Source: a virus
Reading direction: 5' to 3' (one strand)
Length of the DNA: 40,938 nucleotides
Virus record (IMG/VR): IMGVR_UViG_3300037193_000214
Coordinates: 1 to 40,938 of that record
Part shown: piece after piece, positions 1 to 6,976 of the stretch
Layout of the letters: each line of letters starts with the position of its first letter
Numbering within the stretch: the stretch's first letter is position 1
Position numbers and translations under genes: made by a program
Notes under the pieces: generated by a model
What the model was told of the DNA's origin: nothing
Databases searched by the model: none
What the model saw: only the letters and a program-made list of their open reading frames with translations

Positions 1-92
1 CGTTACTTTTTGTTAACTATATACTCCATACCCTATTGCCTATACCAGTTGGGTCAGGTACAACTTGGGTAATGAAATATGGAGTTAGGCAG

Positions 93-317
93 ATGCGTAC
101 AGCAGCACAACGTATGGGTGACCGTAAGCGTTCTCACCGGGCCAAGGCTAAGCGGGAGCAGAAGGTTGCAGCACAAATGTACCTGACTTACGTGGAGCTT
201 ACCAAATGCGGGCTCAATATGAACGGGTATCGTTCGGCGCTTACGATGACAGCGACGATGGCGCGTAAGCATCTTAACTTTGTTCTCAGCGGCGAATATG
301 CCGACTTTACGGAGTAG
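93..317 (+). CDS. Small basic protein of unknown function
   Basis: A 74-residue protein that I do not recognise. The first third is very rich in Arg and Lys (residues about 3-25), the rest is mixed with Met/Thr-rich stretches, so nucleic-acid or ribosome contact is possible but not shown. The start at 93 is chosen because GGAG at 81-84 lies 8 bases upstream; in-frame starts at 36 and 72 lack this. It is the first complete gene of the rightward early block and is followed after 4 bases by the next gene. Confidence 0.6.
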   Translation: MRTAAQRMGDRKRSHRAKAKREQKVAAQMYLTYVELTKCGLNMNGYRSALTMTATMARKHLNFVLSGEYADFTE

Positions 318-321
318 GAAC

Positions 322-483
322 ATGATTAGACATTTCCCTACACTACAGGCGGCGATTAGCGCGCTTACCCAAACGGGTTTTGTTGAAGTCGGTATTGTCG
401 TTTATATGAACGGTTCGGCCATGGCGACGATACATCCGGTGTTGGGGTCGTCTATCGTCATGGTTGCATATTCGGAACGGTGA
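322..483 (+). CDS. Hypothetical 53-residue protein
   Basis: Unrecognised small protein. ATG at 322 is preceded by GGAGTAGGAA, a good ribosome binding site that overlaps the stop of the gene before it. The sequence is mostly hydrophobic and beta-like without a clear membrane segment. It is part of a chain of tiny early genes spaced by a few bases, so it is probably co-transcribed with its neighbours. Confidence 0.55.
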   Translation: MIRHFPTLQAAISALTQTGFVEVGIVVYMNGSAMATIHPVLGSSIVMVAYSER

Positions 484-487
484 AGTC

Positions 488-694
488 ATGGCGACGGACC
501 AAGAAATTAATGACTGCTTGGCTAAGTATCTAGCCGGTGCGTTGGAGCGCGAGGGCCTGCCGTTGGTCGGTAGGTATACCTTTACCATAAAGGGCAGTAT
601 CGCGATTAGCGTTTCCGCCGATGGCAAGAACAAACTATACTGGCTTGAAAGCGAGTATGAGACGCGGCAAATCGATACTGACAAGAGGGTGTGA
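488..694 (+). CDS. Hypothetical 68-residue protein
   Basis: Unrecognised. The ATG at 488 follows GGTGAAGTC; the upstream in-frame TTG at 464 would overlap the previous gene and has no ribosome binding site. The N-terminal half looks helical and acidic (ATDQEINDCLAKYLAGALE), the C-terminal half beta-like. It ends 1 base before the next start. Confidence 0.55.
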   Translation: MATDQEINDCLAKYLAGALEREGLPLVGRYTFTIKGSIAISVSADGKNKLYWLESEYETRQIDTDKRV

Positions 695-695
695 T

Positions 696-890
696 ATGTA
701 TTACCTACGTCTCAAAGACGTGTACAAGATAGTCATACTAAAGGACAACGGCTTTGAAGTCGTGAACTTCCACAACATGGCGAACGCTAATCGACATTAT
801 GAGCGTTTGCGGGAGGATAAGACGGTTATCGCCCTGTTCTTTTATGGGATGAATGATAGCCTATTGACCTGTACCAACGTGAGGGTGTGA
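696..890 (+). CDS. Hypothetical 64-residue protein
   Basis: Unrecognised small protein starting MYYLRLKDVYKIVIL. The start is the ATG at 696, with GAGGG just upstream inside the previous gene's end. The stop overlaps the ATG of the following gene (TGATG at 888-892), which suggests translational coupling. Confidence 0.6.
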   Translation: MYYLRLKDVYKIVILKDNGFEVVNFHNMANANRHYERLREDKTVIALFFYGMNDSLLTCTNVRV

Positions 891-1420
891 TGGGTTTCCA
901 AGAACAAGAGGAAGCAGGCATGCAACCCGACCCCGAGTTTAAGGCATGGTTCGCAACCGAGTGGAAGCGGCTGATTGAGGCCGTCGAAGTGCCGGGGATG
1001 AAATATGCCTCTTGGGACCGGAAAGCGGCCTATATCGCATGGGTACTGTTGAACGATCAAACCACGTCCAACGAAAGCGTGTATTACCTGCTTGGGCTAC
1101 CCGATCCCGAGGCAGTGCCACCACAACCACCTAAGCCTATTGAATGGGACAAGGTGCCTGCTGTGCCCGGCGACTACAAGCCACCAACATGGGTCACCGG
1201 GCTTGAGGCACAGGCACTAGCCGCATATGGAGCGGCAGCGCTGGACGATTTGCGCGCCACTGTGGGCAAGATGACCCCTGAGGCTCGGCAGGCATGGCTT
1301 GAAGGTGACTGGCGCGATCCACTGACCGGGACGCAATGGGACGTTAACCATGACGAAACCGACGCTTGCCCGGATTATCCCGAGGGGGTAGTATCGGGCT
1401 TTGATAGCGCGAAGTGGTGA
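890..1420 (+). CDS. Hypothetical 176-residue protein with Pro-rich linker
   Basis: Unrecognised protein with three visible parts: an N-terminal helical, Trp-containing segment (about residues 15-65), a proline-rich linker (around residues 72-85, EAVPPQPPKPIEW) and a C-terminal acidic segment. The start at 890 overlaps the upstream stop as TGATG with GAGGG at 881-885; an internal ATG at 920 also has a good site (GAGGAAG) and is a real alternative. No catalytic motif is apparent. Confidence 0.6.
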   Translation: MGFQEQEEAGMQPDPEFKAWFATEWKRLIEAVEVPGMKYASWDRKAAYIAWVLLNDQTTSNESVYYLLGLPDPEAVPPQPPKPIEWDKVPAVPGDYKPPTWVTGLEAQALAAYGAAALDDLRATVGKMTPEARQAWLEGDWRDPLTGTQWDVNHDETDACPDYPEGVVSGFDSAKW

Positions 1421-1424
1421 TAAA

Positions 1425-1682
1425 ATGAATGGGTATAAGGCGACGTATGATCGCGGCGACGGCCATAAAATGGCTGTTACGGTCATCGGTGTGAACAATG
1501 ATGGGGTAGTATTCATCAACAATGCCAATGGTGGCAAGTTTGGTGTTGATCACCCTAACTACTTCACTGCTGAGCCTTACCTTGACAGCATGCTTGAACT
1601 GTCGCTGTCAGTAGATAACCTTATACGGGAAATCCAATCTATTCAAACCTATGGGTTGAGGCTTAACGATGGAAAGCGCTAG
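1425..1682 (+). CDS. Hypothetical 85-residue protein
   Basis: Unrecognised. The N-terminal half looks like a small beta barrel (MNGYKATYDRGDGHKMAVTV), the C-terminal half is helical. The ATG at 1425 follows the previous stop by 4 bases. Its end overlaps the next gene by 14 bases. Confidence 0.55.
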   Translation: MNGYKATYDRGDGHKMAVTVIGVNNDGVVFINNANGGKFGVDHPNYFTAEPYLDSMLELSLSVDNLIREIQSIQTYGLRLNDGKR

Positions 1683-2028
1683 ACCATACGCAGGCGTCGA
1701 TACTCGGTATGTCTACGGCGCGCGGTGTACATGGCACGGGCCAATCTCTGCTATTGGTAGGCGTCCGATTACGACACTACAGCCCAAGGGTAACTATCAA
1801 ACGCATAGCATGCCTTGTTGCCCACATTGCAGCGGCGTACTATTCGAGTACGAGACTAAAGCCGAATGGGACGCAGCGGTTGCCAAGTACGACCTTGTTA
1901 AGCCCGGCTATACCGAGTTTACCGAATGGCTCGGAACCTATGGCCGATGCTGGCCGGACCTAACGGCGGCTCAAGCTGCCTATAAAGAAGCAACAGGAAA
2001 GGATTTTAGCCTTGCATCCACTACGTGA
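1669..2028 (+). CDS. Small protein with CxxC zinc-ribbon-like motif
   Basis: A 119-residue protein with CTWHGP near residues 20-25 and PCCPHCSG near residues 49-56, which together can supply a four-ligand zinc site. The C-terminal half is helical and rich in Glu, Tyr and Ala. Zinc binding is inferred from spacing only; no enzymatic motif is seen. It overlaps both its neighbours, which fits a compact early operon. Confidence 0.6.
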   Translation: MESARPYAGVDTRYVYGARCTWHGPISAIGRRPITTLQPKGNYQTHSMPCCPHCSGVLFEYETKAEWDAAVAKYDLVKPGYTEFTEWLGTYGRCWPDLTAAQAAYKEATGKDFSLASTT

Positions 2029-2572
2029 AGTAATCGACCTTGGAACGCCAACGCTCGCCCAGATTAGGACGCATGAAGGCGTTGTATGGGCTGGCCTTGA
2101 CCTGTTGGTCAACGTTTGTCACGGCAATAGCTTTAATCGCGGTTGGTGGCATGACCCGATTACCGGCCTGTCTCTGTTGCCGGGTGAAGCCTCATGGAAC
2201 GAACTGTTACCTGCCCCGGTACATGAAGCCGAGGTTATCAAGGCTTGGTTCCCCTACGTCATCGGCACCAAGATTGCCCTAATTCATTCCGAGGTATCGG
2301 AAGGGTTGGAAGCATACCGAACCGACGCCATGGATGACAAGATACCGTTCCCCGGCATCACTGCCGAAATGGGTGATGCGGTTATTCGCATTGCCGATCT
2401 GCTGGGGGCGTTGCGCTGGTATCAGGAACGGTATGGCCCGTTCCCCGCCCTCGGGGAAATTACAAACCCCTATGACCTCGGGGCCGCGATCCTGACCAAG
2501 CTGCCGGTCAATGTAGGCAGACAGGATCACGACATATCGGCCCGAGCTAAGCCGGGCGGTAAGAAATTCTAA
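2012..2572 (+). CDS. MazG-like nucleotide pyrophosphohydrolase
   Basis: A 186-residue protein of the MazG/all-alpha NTP pyrophosphohydrolase type, which hydrolyses (d)NTPs to monophosphate plus PPi and in phages may clean modified nucleotides or blunt ppGpp signalling. The metal-binding pattern is visible as IHSEVSEGLEAYR (paired Glu) followed about 25 residues later by EMGDAVIRIADLLG (Glu...Asp). The TTG start at 2012 is chosen because AGGAAAGG lies about 10 bases upstream and no in-frame ATG exists before the catalytic helix; it overlaps the gene upstream. An N-terminal extension of about 80 residues precedes the domain. It is the last gene before the promoter at 2592. Confidence 0.75.
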   Translation: MHPLREVIDLGTPTLAQIRTHEGVVWAGLDLLVNVCHGNSFNRGWWHDPITGLSLLPGEASWNELLPAPVHEAEVIKAWFPYVIGTKIALIHSEVSEGLEAYRTDAMDDKIPFPGITAEMGDAVIRIADLLGALRWYQERYGPFPALGEITNPYDLGAAILTKLPVNVGRQDHDISARAKPGGKKF

Positions 2573-2591
2573 ACTATACGTCCGATACCTG

Positions 2592-2620
2592 TTGACACGG
2601 ATAAGCCCCGGCCTTATGGT
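2592..2620 (+). promoter_or_regulatory. Sigma70-like promoter with hairpin over the -10
   Basis: TTGACA (2592-2597), 17-base spacer, TATGGT (2615-2620). The spacer and the bases after it also form an 8-bp stem (CCCCGGCC / GGTCGGGG, one G-U pair) whose loop contains part of the -10, so the element could also act as a terminator or operator for the upstream genes. The first gene downstream starts at 2648. Confidence 0.6.
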
Positions 2621-2647
2621 CGGGGTAGATCAATTGGAGTTATCGAC

Positions 2648-2908
2648 ATGGCTAATCCCAAATTCGAGAACGTGACGCAGATGGAAAACGTTGCGGCTGG
2701 TGAAGCCGATAACGAGTGTAACATGCGTCTTGTTGCTCTTGGCTTTCGCAATAACTGGTTGCGGGTGTCGTGTGTGCCGTCGAAAATTGCGGATAGCGGC
2801 GATTACTCTTTTGTCTGGTTTCAGGATACCGGACGTTCGCAACTCCCAATCACTCGGGAAGCCGCACAACACCTTATCGATATCGAATGGGGTAAGTGCG
2901 ATGCGTGA
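2648..2908 (+). CDS. Hypothetical 86-residue protein
   Basis: Unrecognised; first gene after the promoter at 2592. GGAG at 2636-2639 precedes the ATG. The middle of the protein has several aromatic residues in a beta-like stretch (SGDYSFVWFQDTGRSQLPI) and the end is helical. The stop overlaps the start of the next gene. Confidence 0.6.
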   Translation: MANPKFENVTQMENVAAGEADNECNMRLVALGFRNNWLRVSCVPSKIADSGDYSFVWFQDTGRSQLPITREAAQHLIDIEWGKCDA

Positions 2909-2999
2909 CAAGTTCGGTCGGCCCCTGCCCAAGCTCAATACCCATCCGAAAGCTATTGCCCGGCTCAATGAAGCCGTACGAAAGGCTATGACGAAATGA
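2901..2999 (+). CDS. Very small basic protein (32 residues)
   Basis: A 32-residue basic peptide (MRDKFGRPLPKLNTHPKAIA then a helix ending in KAMTK). Its ATG overlaps the end of the upstream gene and its TGA overlaps the ATG of the next gene (ATGA at 2996), so it fills the gap in a chain of coupled genes. It could be a real microprotein or merely a coupling leader. Confidence 0.45.
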   Translation: MRDKFGRPLPKLNTHPKAIARLNEAVRKAMTK

Positions 3000-3295
3000 G
3001 CCAGCATGTAACTAAGGATAAGCTTGACGCGTTCGCCAATGCGGTTACCAAAGCGGCCCATGAACACCTTGGCGCTAACGGGGTCATATCTATTGCCATT
3101 GGCTTGGATTACGAAACCTATAGCTTTGCCCGCATGGAAAAGATGCGGGATAGTTTAGACATGGGTTTTATACACCCTACGTCAACACTTACCTACTTTG
3201 ACGATTTTGTTGCGGTGGTTGAAGCGGACGAATGGGGCGAATTTGTCAAAGAATTGCGCAAGCCCCGCGCTAAACTCCCGAGGTTTCCGCGATGA
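2996..3295 (+). CDS. Hypothetical 99-residue protein
   Basis: Unrecognised. It starts at an ATGA overlap with the preceding ORF and ends at an ATGA overlap with the next, so translation is probably coupled. Helical N-terminus, acidic middle, basic C-terminal tail (LRKPRAKLPRFPR). Confidence 0.6.
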   Translation: MSQHVTKDKLDAFANAVTKAAHEHLGANGVISIAIGLDYETYSFARMEKMRDSLDMGFIHPTSTLTYFDDFVAVVEADEWGEFVKELRKPRAKLPRFPR

Positions 3296-3525
3296 TCAGT
3301 GAGCTAGACATACGCAAGATCAACGGACGCGGTGAACCGGATTACTGCGTACCGTTCTATACCGCCCCGAACGGTAAGGCTGTGGCGTTGAGAGAGTTTC
3401 ATGGCAACAGTGAACCTCAGCGGTTTACCCTTGAGGGCGCACGGCGGGAAATTATGCTTGTTCGTAAGGGCGTACGCTGGTGGAACTTCCCGGCCAACTG
3501 CATTGTGAGGGTTTACCTTAAATGA
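3292..3525 (+). CDS. Hypothetical 77-residue protein
   Basis: Unrecognised, beta-rich with basic residues toward the end. It begins and ends with ATGA overlaps in the same coupled set of early genes. Confidence 0.6.
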   Translation: MISELDIRKINGRGEPDYCVPFYTAPNGKAVALREFHGNSEPQRFTLEGARREIMLVRKGVRWWNFPANCIVRVYLK

Positions 3526-3773
3526 TGCTCCACTACAAATGGGCGACGACAATAAGGCAACACCAGCCTATGACGGTTGAGGCAGCAGTAAACTTCGCCC
3601 TGTCTGATCCTGACCCACAAGCGCGGGCCGCTGCCACGATAGAGATTGTGGGCAGATTGTTAACCGTGCTACATCGCAAGGGTGTATTGCTCCCCAGCGA
3701 ATTGGTAGAGGTTTTGGGGAAACACGATTTCGAGGAATACTATGCCAAAGCGGAAACACCGACGCGGGAATAA
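3522..3773 (+). CDS. Hypothetical 83-residue helical protein
   Basis: Unrecognised, predicted mostly helical (for example AAATIEIVGRLLTVLHRKGV). ATGA overlap with the upstream gene; the end overlaps the next gene by 32 bases, whose ribosome binding site lies inside it. Confidence 0.6.
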   Translation: MMLHYKWATTIRQHQPMTVEAAVNFALSDPDPQARAAATIEIVGRLLTVLHRKGVLLPSELVEVLGKHDFEEYYAKAETPTRE

Positions 3774-4092
3774 GCCCCGGTTTAGCGTTACGGGTCGCAT
3801 CGCCAATACGCAACCCGAGATTATTGACCTGCGACATAGGCCGTTTGAAACAGCGGTGAAATTGATTGGGGTTGACTTCGGAGCAACTGAGGCGCGAGTT
3901 GTCGCATGGGTTGCCGGGCGACGGGGCGGCAAGACTGACTACCAGCGGCAGCTAGCCTATCGCCATCCGGGCAAGAGCGAGGTTTGGCGACTTGCTGGGC
4001 CTGATGCGGTCCTTGAGCCCCTTGGCGCTGGGCTGTCCCGTATCCTGTCCCGAGGCGCTGCCCAGCCCGTGCGCTACCCATGGGGCGGCTGA
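3742..4092 (+). CDS. Basic protein with a family A polymerase motif A-like string
   Basis: A 116-residue basic protein (Arg/Lys/Pro-rich N-terminus) that I cannot assign. GAGGAA 6 bases upstream of the ATG supports the start. Residues about 43-59 read GVDFGATEARVVAWVAG: the spacing Asp45, Phe46, Glu50, Arg52, Ala55 matches motif A of family A DNA polymerases (D-Y/F-S-x-x-E-x-R-x-x-A). Nothing else of a polymerase is present and the C-terminus is Gly/Arg-rich. An RNase H/actin-like beta hairpin (VDFG) is another reading. Function unknown. Confidence 0.6.
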   Translation: MPKRKHRRGNKPRFSVTGRIANTQPEIIDLRHRPFETAVKLIGVDFGATEARVVAWVAGRRGGKTDYQRQLAYRHPGKSEVWRLAGPDAVLEPLGAGLSRILSRGAAQPVRYPWGG

Positions 4093-4103
4093 GGGGGTTG
4101 CCG

Positions 4104-4493
4104 GTGCCTATCACTACGCCGTCCCGCTGGGTGGATATCCCCGAGCTTAGGGAGGAATGCGCCGAACTACTAGCGCAGGGTATGAATAGTGGTTATATTG
4201 CCGATACCTTGAATGCCAAGTATGGCGCGCAGATGCGCAAGCTTGGGTATTCACCCCTTAACCGAAATATGATCATCGGTGAAAAACACCGTGAGCGGAT
4301 CAAGGCGCGACGGCTGAACGGAACGGTCGTACCACGGCGGAAAGGTAAGCGCGTCTATTTGGTGAAGGCGGAACCGGCTAAACCCACGTTGCCTGCGTGG
4401 ATGCAAAAACCGCTGTACGATGGTATACGGATCAAGCCGCGCAATGAGCGCGAGGCGCAGACGGTAGATGAGGAATTTGAAGAATGGCCCTAA
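4104..4493 (+). CDS. GcrA-like DNA-binding protein
   Basis: A 129-residue protein resembling the GcrA cell-cycle regulator family of Alphaproteobacteria, which binds sigma70 holoenzyme and promoters carrying methylated GANTC. Visible similarity is the N-terminal helix-turn-helix pattern: a Trp followed by ELREECAELLAQGMNSGYIA, then NRNMIIGEKHRERI, which parallels the family's TRNAVIGKvHRLgl signature. The C-terminal half is basic then acidic. The GTG at 4104 has GAGGGGG 6 bases upstream; an ATG at 4080 is an alternative. It probably redirects host or phage transcription. Family assignment rests on motif recognition, not on a search. Confidence 0.6.
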   Translation: MPITTPSRWVDIPELREECAELLAQGMNSGYIADTLNAKYGAQMRKLGYSPLNRNMIIGEKHRERIKARRLNGTVVPRRKGKRVYLVKAEPAKPTLPAWMQKPLYDGIRIKPRNEREAQTVDEEFEEWP

Positions 4494-4765
4494 CCAAACG
4501 ACAGCACCGGTTCGGCGCTCCGCTCACTGTTGCGTGTGGGCACTGCTTCCATAAGCAAGCGCCGGTTATTGTGCCGGTGGATAGCTGGCTGTACTATGAA
4601 GGCGGGCCGGGTTGTACACCAATGATCTTTACCGTGTCGTGTCATGGCGATACGATCAATCTCGGCATTGAAGATGTAGCCGGGTTTGAAGAAACCATGA
4701 CTAAACTTGCTATCGAGGGCGAACCGTTTGTTGTGTTCGCTGGCGCGGTTAATGGGGGTGGCTAA
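4484..4765 (+). CDS. Small protein with CxHC-type motif
   Basis: A 93-residue protein with CGHCFHK near residues 18-24, a possible metal site, followed by a beta-rich body (VDSWLYYEGGPGCTPMIFTV). GAGGAA lies 9 bases before the ATG; the start overlaps the end of the GcrA-like gene and the stop overlaps the next start. No known family recognised. Confidence 0.6.
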   Translation: MALTKRQHRFGAPLTVACGHCFHKQAPVIVPVDSWLYYEGGPGCTPMIFTVSCHGDTINLGIEDVAGFEETMTKLAIEGEPFVVFAGAVNGGG

Positions 4766-5052
4766 TGTTGACGCCCAGCCCAATCCAACGGTTTAACGTA
4801 GAGCCCATGCACCCGCATTTCGTGCCCGAAGTCGAGGCCGAGATTGAGGGCGGACATTTGGTCGTCACGGTTGATGACAACCCGGTTGAGGGAGTGTTGG
4901 GTTTCAGTGTACCGGATGGGTACGTTAAGCGCATCGCCACCAAGGATGAAATTGACCGGATTGCGAAGCGCGACGACGATAACCTGTTAGCGCGAGTATG
5001 TCGGGACGGCATTAGGGTCAAAGGTGTGGTCCGCGTGTTCGTTAGGACCTGA
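4765..5052 (+). CDS. Hypothetical 95-residue acidic protein
   Basis: Unrecognised. TAATG overlap with the upstream gene. The middle is acidic and beta-like (EVEAEIEGGHLVVTVDDN) and the end helical to beta. Last gene of its transcriptional block before the promoter at 5076. Confidence 0.6.
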   Translation: MLTPSPIQRFNVEPMHPHFVPEVEAEIEGGHLVVTVDDNPVEGVLGFSVPDGYVKRIATKDEIDRIAKRDDDNLLARVCRDGIRVKGVVRVFVRT

Positions 5053-5075
5053 TTAACCATAAAAATCGGGTATGC

Positions 5076-5115
5076 TTGACTTTCTCCCGAGGGTCCGGTA
5101 GGGTCATTGCACCCT
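5076..5115 (+). promoter_or_regulatory. Sigma70-like promoter with downstream inverted repeat
   Basis: TTGACT (5076-5081), 17-base spacer, TAGGGT (5099-5104). AGGGT / ACCCT arms (5100-5115) form a short inverted repeat across the expected start point, a possible operator. The next gene starts at 5136 behind AAGGAAGCGGTGA. Confidence 0.55.
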
Positions 5116-5135
5116 AAACCCAAAGGAAGCGGTGA

Positions 5136-5465
5136 ATGTCTGATATTTTTGAGGGGTACAACCCAAGCGGCTTTGTGGCGTATGCTCGCCTAACTGGCGG
5201 TCCCGGCCCTAATGACAAGGGCTACACGTACACAATTATGGTCCCTGTTTCTCATCGGGATTTTGAACGGCTGAGCGACAAGGATTTCCGTTCCAAGTAT
5301 GGTTACGGCAGCGTTTGCCGTACGGTAGCCGAGGCACGTAACCGCGTACAGGCTGACAAAGATATGTGCGGTTCTACAACGGACGCAAGCGGGCTTATCT
5401 CTTGGGGCAAATCATCGCCTCGGGAATACGCCATTTACGAAATCGTCGCTACGCGTGTAGAGTAG
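5136..5465 (+). CDS. Hypothetical 109-residue protein
   Basis: Unrecognised, first gene after the promoter at 5076, with a strong AAGGAAG site. It looks like an alpha/beta protein with several Tyr and Gly residues. A hairpin follows its stop at 5472. Confidence 0.6.
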   Translation: MSDIFEGYNPSGFVAYARLTGGPGPNDKGYTYTIMVPVSHRDFERLSDKDFRSKYGYGSVCRTVAEARNRVQADKDMCGSTTDASGLISWGKSSPREYAIYEIVATRVE

Positions 5466-5471
5466 TCAGCG

Positions 5472-5500
5472 GGTCGGGGCAACCCCGACCTAACTTTATT
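5472..5500 (+). terminator. Stem-loop, possible weak terminator
   Basis: Perfect 8-bp stem GGTCGGGG / CCCCGACC (5472-5479 and 5483-5490) with a CAA loop, followed by TAACTTTATT. The T-rich stretch is short, so partial termination or an mRNA stability structure are both possible. It separates two small early genes. Confidence 0.5.
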
Positions 5501-5511
5501 GGAGCGGTGAA

Positions 5512-5739
5512 ATGTCTAGACGTAATCAGCGGTTTAAGCCCCTTAAGTTCGTGGTGAACGCCACTAACACGGCATGGGTGGCCGAACCACACCACAAGAC
5601 TTACGTTATCGCCAAGGGTGAAAATGGGTATATCGTAATTGGCACGTTCAATATGGATGGTGTTTACTCATTCATTTCAGATGCCAAATCAGTTTGCCAA
5701 CTCGATTGGGAAGCTCGGGTAAAGGAATGGCTAGCGTGA
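5512..5739 (+). CDS. Hypothetical 75-residue protein
   Basis: Unrecognised. The start is preceded by TTGGAGCGGTGAA. Basic N-terminus, beta-rich middle, helical acidic end. The stop overlaps the next gene's start (TGATG at 5737-5741). Confidence 0.6.
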   Translation: MSRRNQRFKPLKFVVNATNTAWVAEPHHKTYVIAKGENGYIVIGTFNMDGVYSFISDAKSVCQLDWEARVKEWLA

Positions 5740-5969
5740 TGGGCTCGTATGAGTATGGTGCCGATGTCGGGGATACCGACCTTATTTCATGGGCCATTTG
5801 GCGGCATGAATATTGGTTCCTGTGGTGGCGCTGGTCTATATGGCGTTGGAACGTCCAGTACTATCAGCCCGGCAAACTACAGCCTTACGCGACCTTTACC
5901 GGGGCGCGGAATGACAAGGCTATAACCCAAAAGATTGTTGAGCGTCTTGTGTCAATGGGGCCTAAGTAA
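5739..5969 (+). CDS. Tryptophan-rich small protein
   Basis: A 76-residue protein whose residues about 17-36 (WAIWRHEYWFLWWRWSIWRW) hold eight Trp among twenty residues, interspersed with Arg. Such amphipathic Trp/Arg clusters favour membrane interfaces, so a membrane-active or membrane-associated role is an inference. The ATG at 5739 overlaps the upstream stop as TGATG; the ATG at 5727 is an alternative. The stop overlaps the start of the Spo11-like gene (TAATG), so the two are probably translated together. Confidence 0.6.
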   Translation: MGSYEYGADVGDTDLISWAIWRHEYWFLWWRWSIWRWNVQYYQPGKLQPYATFTGARNDKAITQKIVERLVSMGPK

Positions 5970-6976
5970 TGGCTAGAGAAAAATTCATCGAACAGGCGTT
6001 CCGAACCAAATCGGTTGCCCTGATCAATCACGCCAACGCAATCCTGAACGCCAACGTCAAGGCCGGGTACACCATGACCTTGCGCCAACTCTATTACCAG
6101 TTGGTACAGGCCGGTATCATCGAAAACAACAAGAACAGCTATGAGCGCCTTGGTTCCCTCATGAACGATGCGCGCCGGGCTGGCCTTGTTGATTGGGCGG
6201 CTATCGAGGATCGGGGGCGTAACCTCAACCGGTGGGACTTGTTCAAAGACCCTAACGACTTCCTCAATAGGATGATCAGGTATTATCTTGAGGATTTATG
6301 GCGCGACCAAGACACCTATGTTGAAACGTGGATTGAGAAAGACGCCCTGATTGGCGTTCTTGAGCGTCCCTGTGGGCATTACCTCGTGCCGTACTTCGCC
6401 TGCCGTGGCTACCCGTCAACCTCGGAACTGTACAGCGCTGCTAAGCGCTTTGACCGGAAGGCCGGGGCGGGTAAGCGTGGTGTGATCCTGTATTTAGGTG
6501 ACCATGATCCTGCCGGGGTGGATATTCCGAGGGCGAACCAAGAGAACCTTGACTTGTTCTGCCGTCGCTCGAATATTGAGCTAAAGCGTATCGCCCTGAA
6601 CATGGACCAGATTGACGACCTTGGTATTGTGTCGGACCAAACTACCAAGGCAGGCGATAGTAAGTCGTTTGGTTATGAACAGGATTACGGTACGGACACC
6701 TGCTGGGAACTTGATGCCCTTACCAATCAGTTTATTGATGAACTGGTTCGGAGCGAGATTGTCAAGCTCATGTCCGACGCGGACCTGTTTGAACAGCGGC
6801 GCGCGGAAATGGACGCTAACGAACAACTCTTGCGCGATGTTGCGGAAAACTATCCGGACGTACGGAAGTATCTACAACACCGGGATACCAACGTCGATAT
6901 TATCGAGGGCGATTGGTCCCCCGACGATCTTATCAATGAAATTGAGGAACGGGAACAAGATGGCACCGAGGATTAA
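5969..6976 (+). CDS. Spo11/topoisomerase VI subunit A-like protein
   Basis: A 335-residue protein with both modules of the Spo11/Topo VI-A family, which cut DNA through a tyrosyl-phosphodiester. Near the N-terminus TLRQLYYQL (residues 37-45) matches the R-x-x-Y-Y winged-helix motif; Tyr43 is the expected nucleophile. The Toprim fold follows: WIEKDALIGVLE with Glu123, CRGYPSTSEL, and ILYLGDHDPAGVDI with Asp178 and Asp180, the metal ligands. An acidic C-terminal tail of about 100 residues is additional. No GHKL ATPase (Topo VI-B) is visible in the window, so it resembles lone A subunits such as Topo mini-A. Neighbours: Trp-rich protein upstream, VRR-NUC nuclease downstream. Relaxation, cleavage to start recombination, or non-catalytic DNA binding are all open. 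Confidence 0.75.
   Translation: MAREKFIEQAFRTKSVALINHANAILNANVKAGYTMTLRQLYYQLVQAGIIENNKNSYERLGSLMNDARRAGLVDWAAIEDRGRNLNRWDLFKDPNDFLNRMIRYYLEDLWRDQDTYVETWIEKDALIGVLERPCGHYLVPYFACRGYPSTSELYSAAKRFDRKAGAGKRGVILYLGDHDPAGVDIPRANQENLDLFCRRSNIELKRIALNMDQIDDLGIVSDQTTKAGDSKSFGYEQDYGTDTCWELDALTNQFIDELVRSEIVKLMSDADLFEQRRAEMDANEQLLRDVAENYPDVRKYLQHRDTNVDIIEGDWSPDDLINEIEEREQDGTED

Noticed and set aside
1-60. Promoter at the left edge (TTGTTA ... CTATTG or TATACT)
   Set aside because: Neither pairing has both good boxes and good spacing; the region upstream is outside the window.
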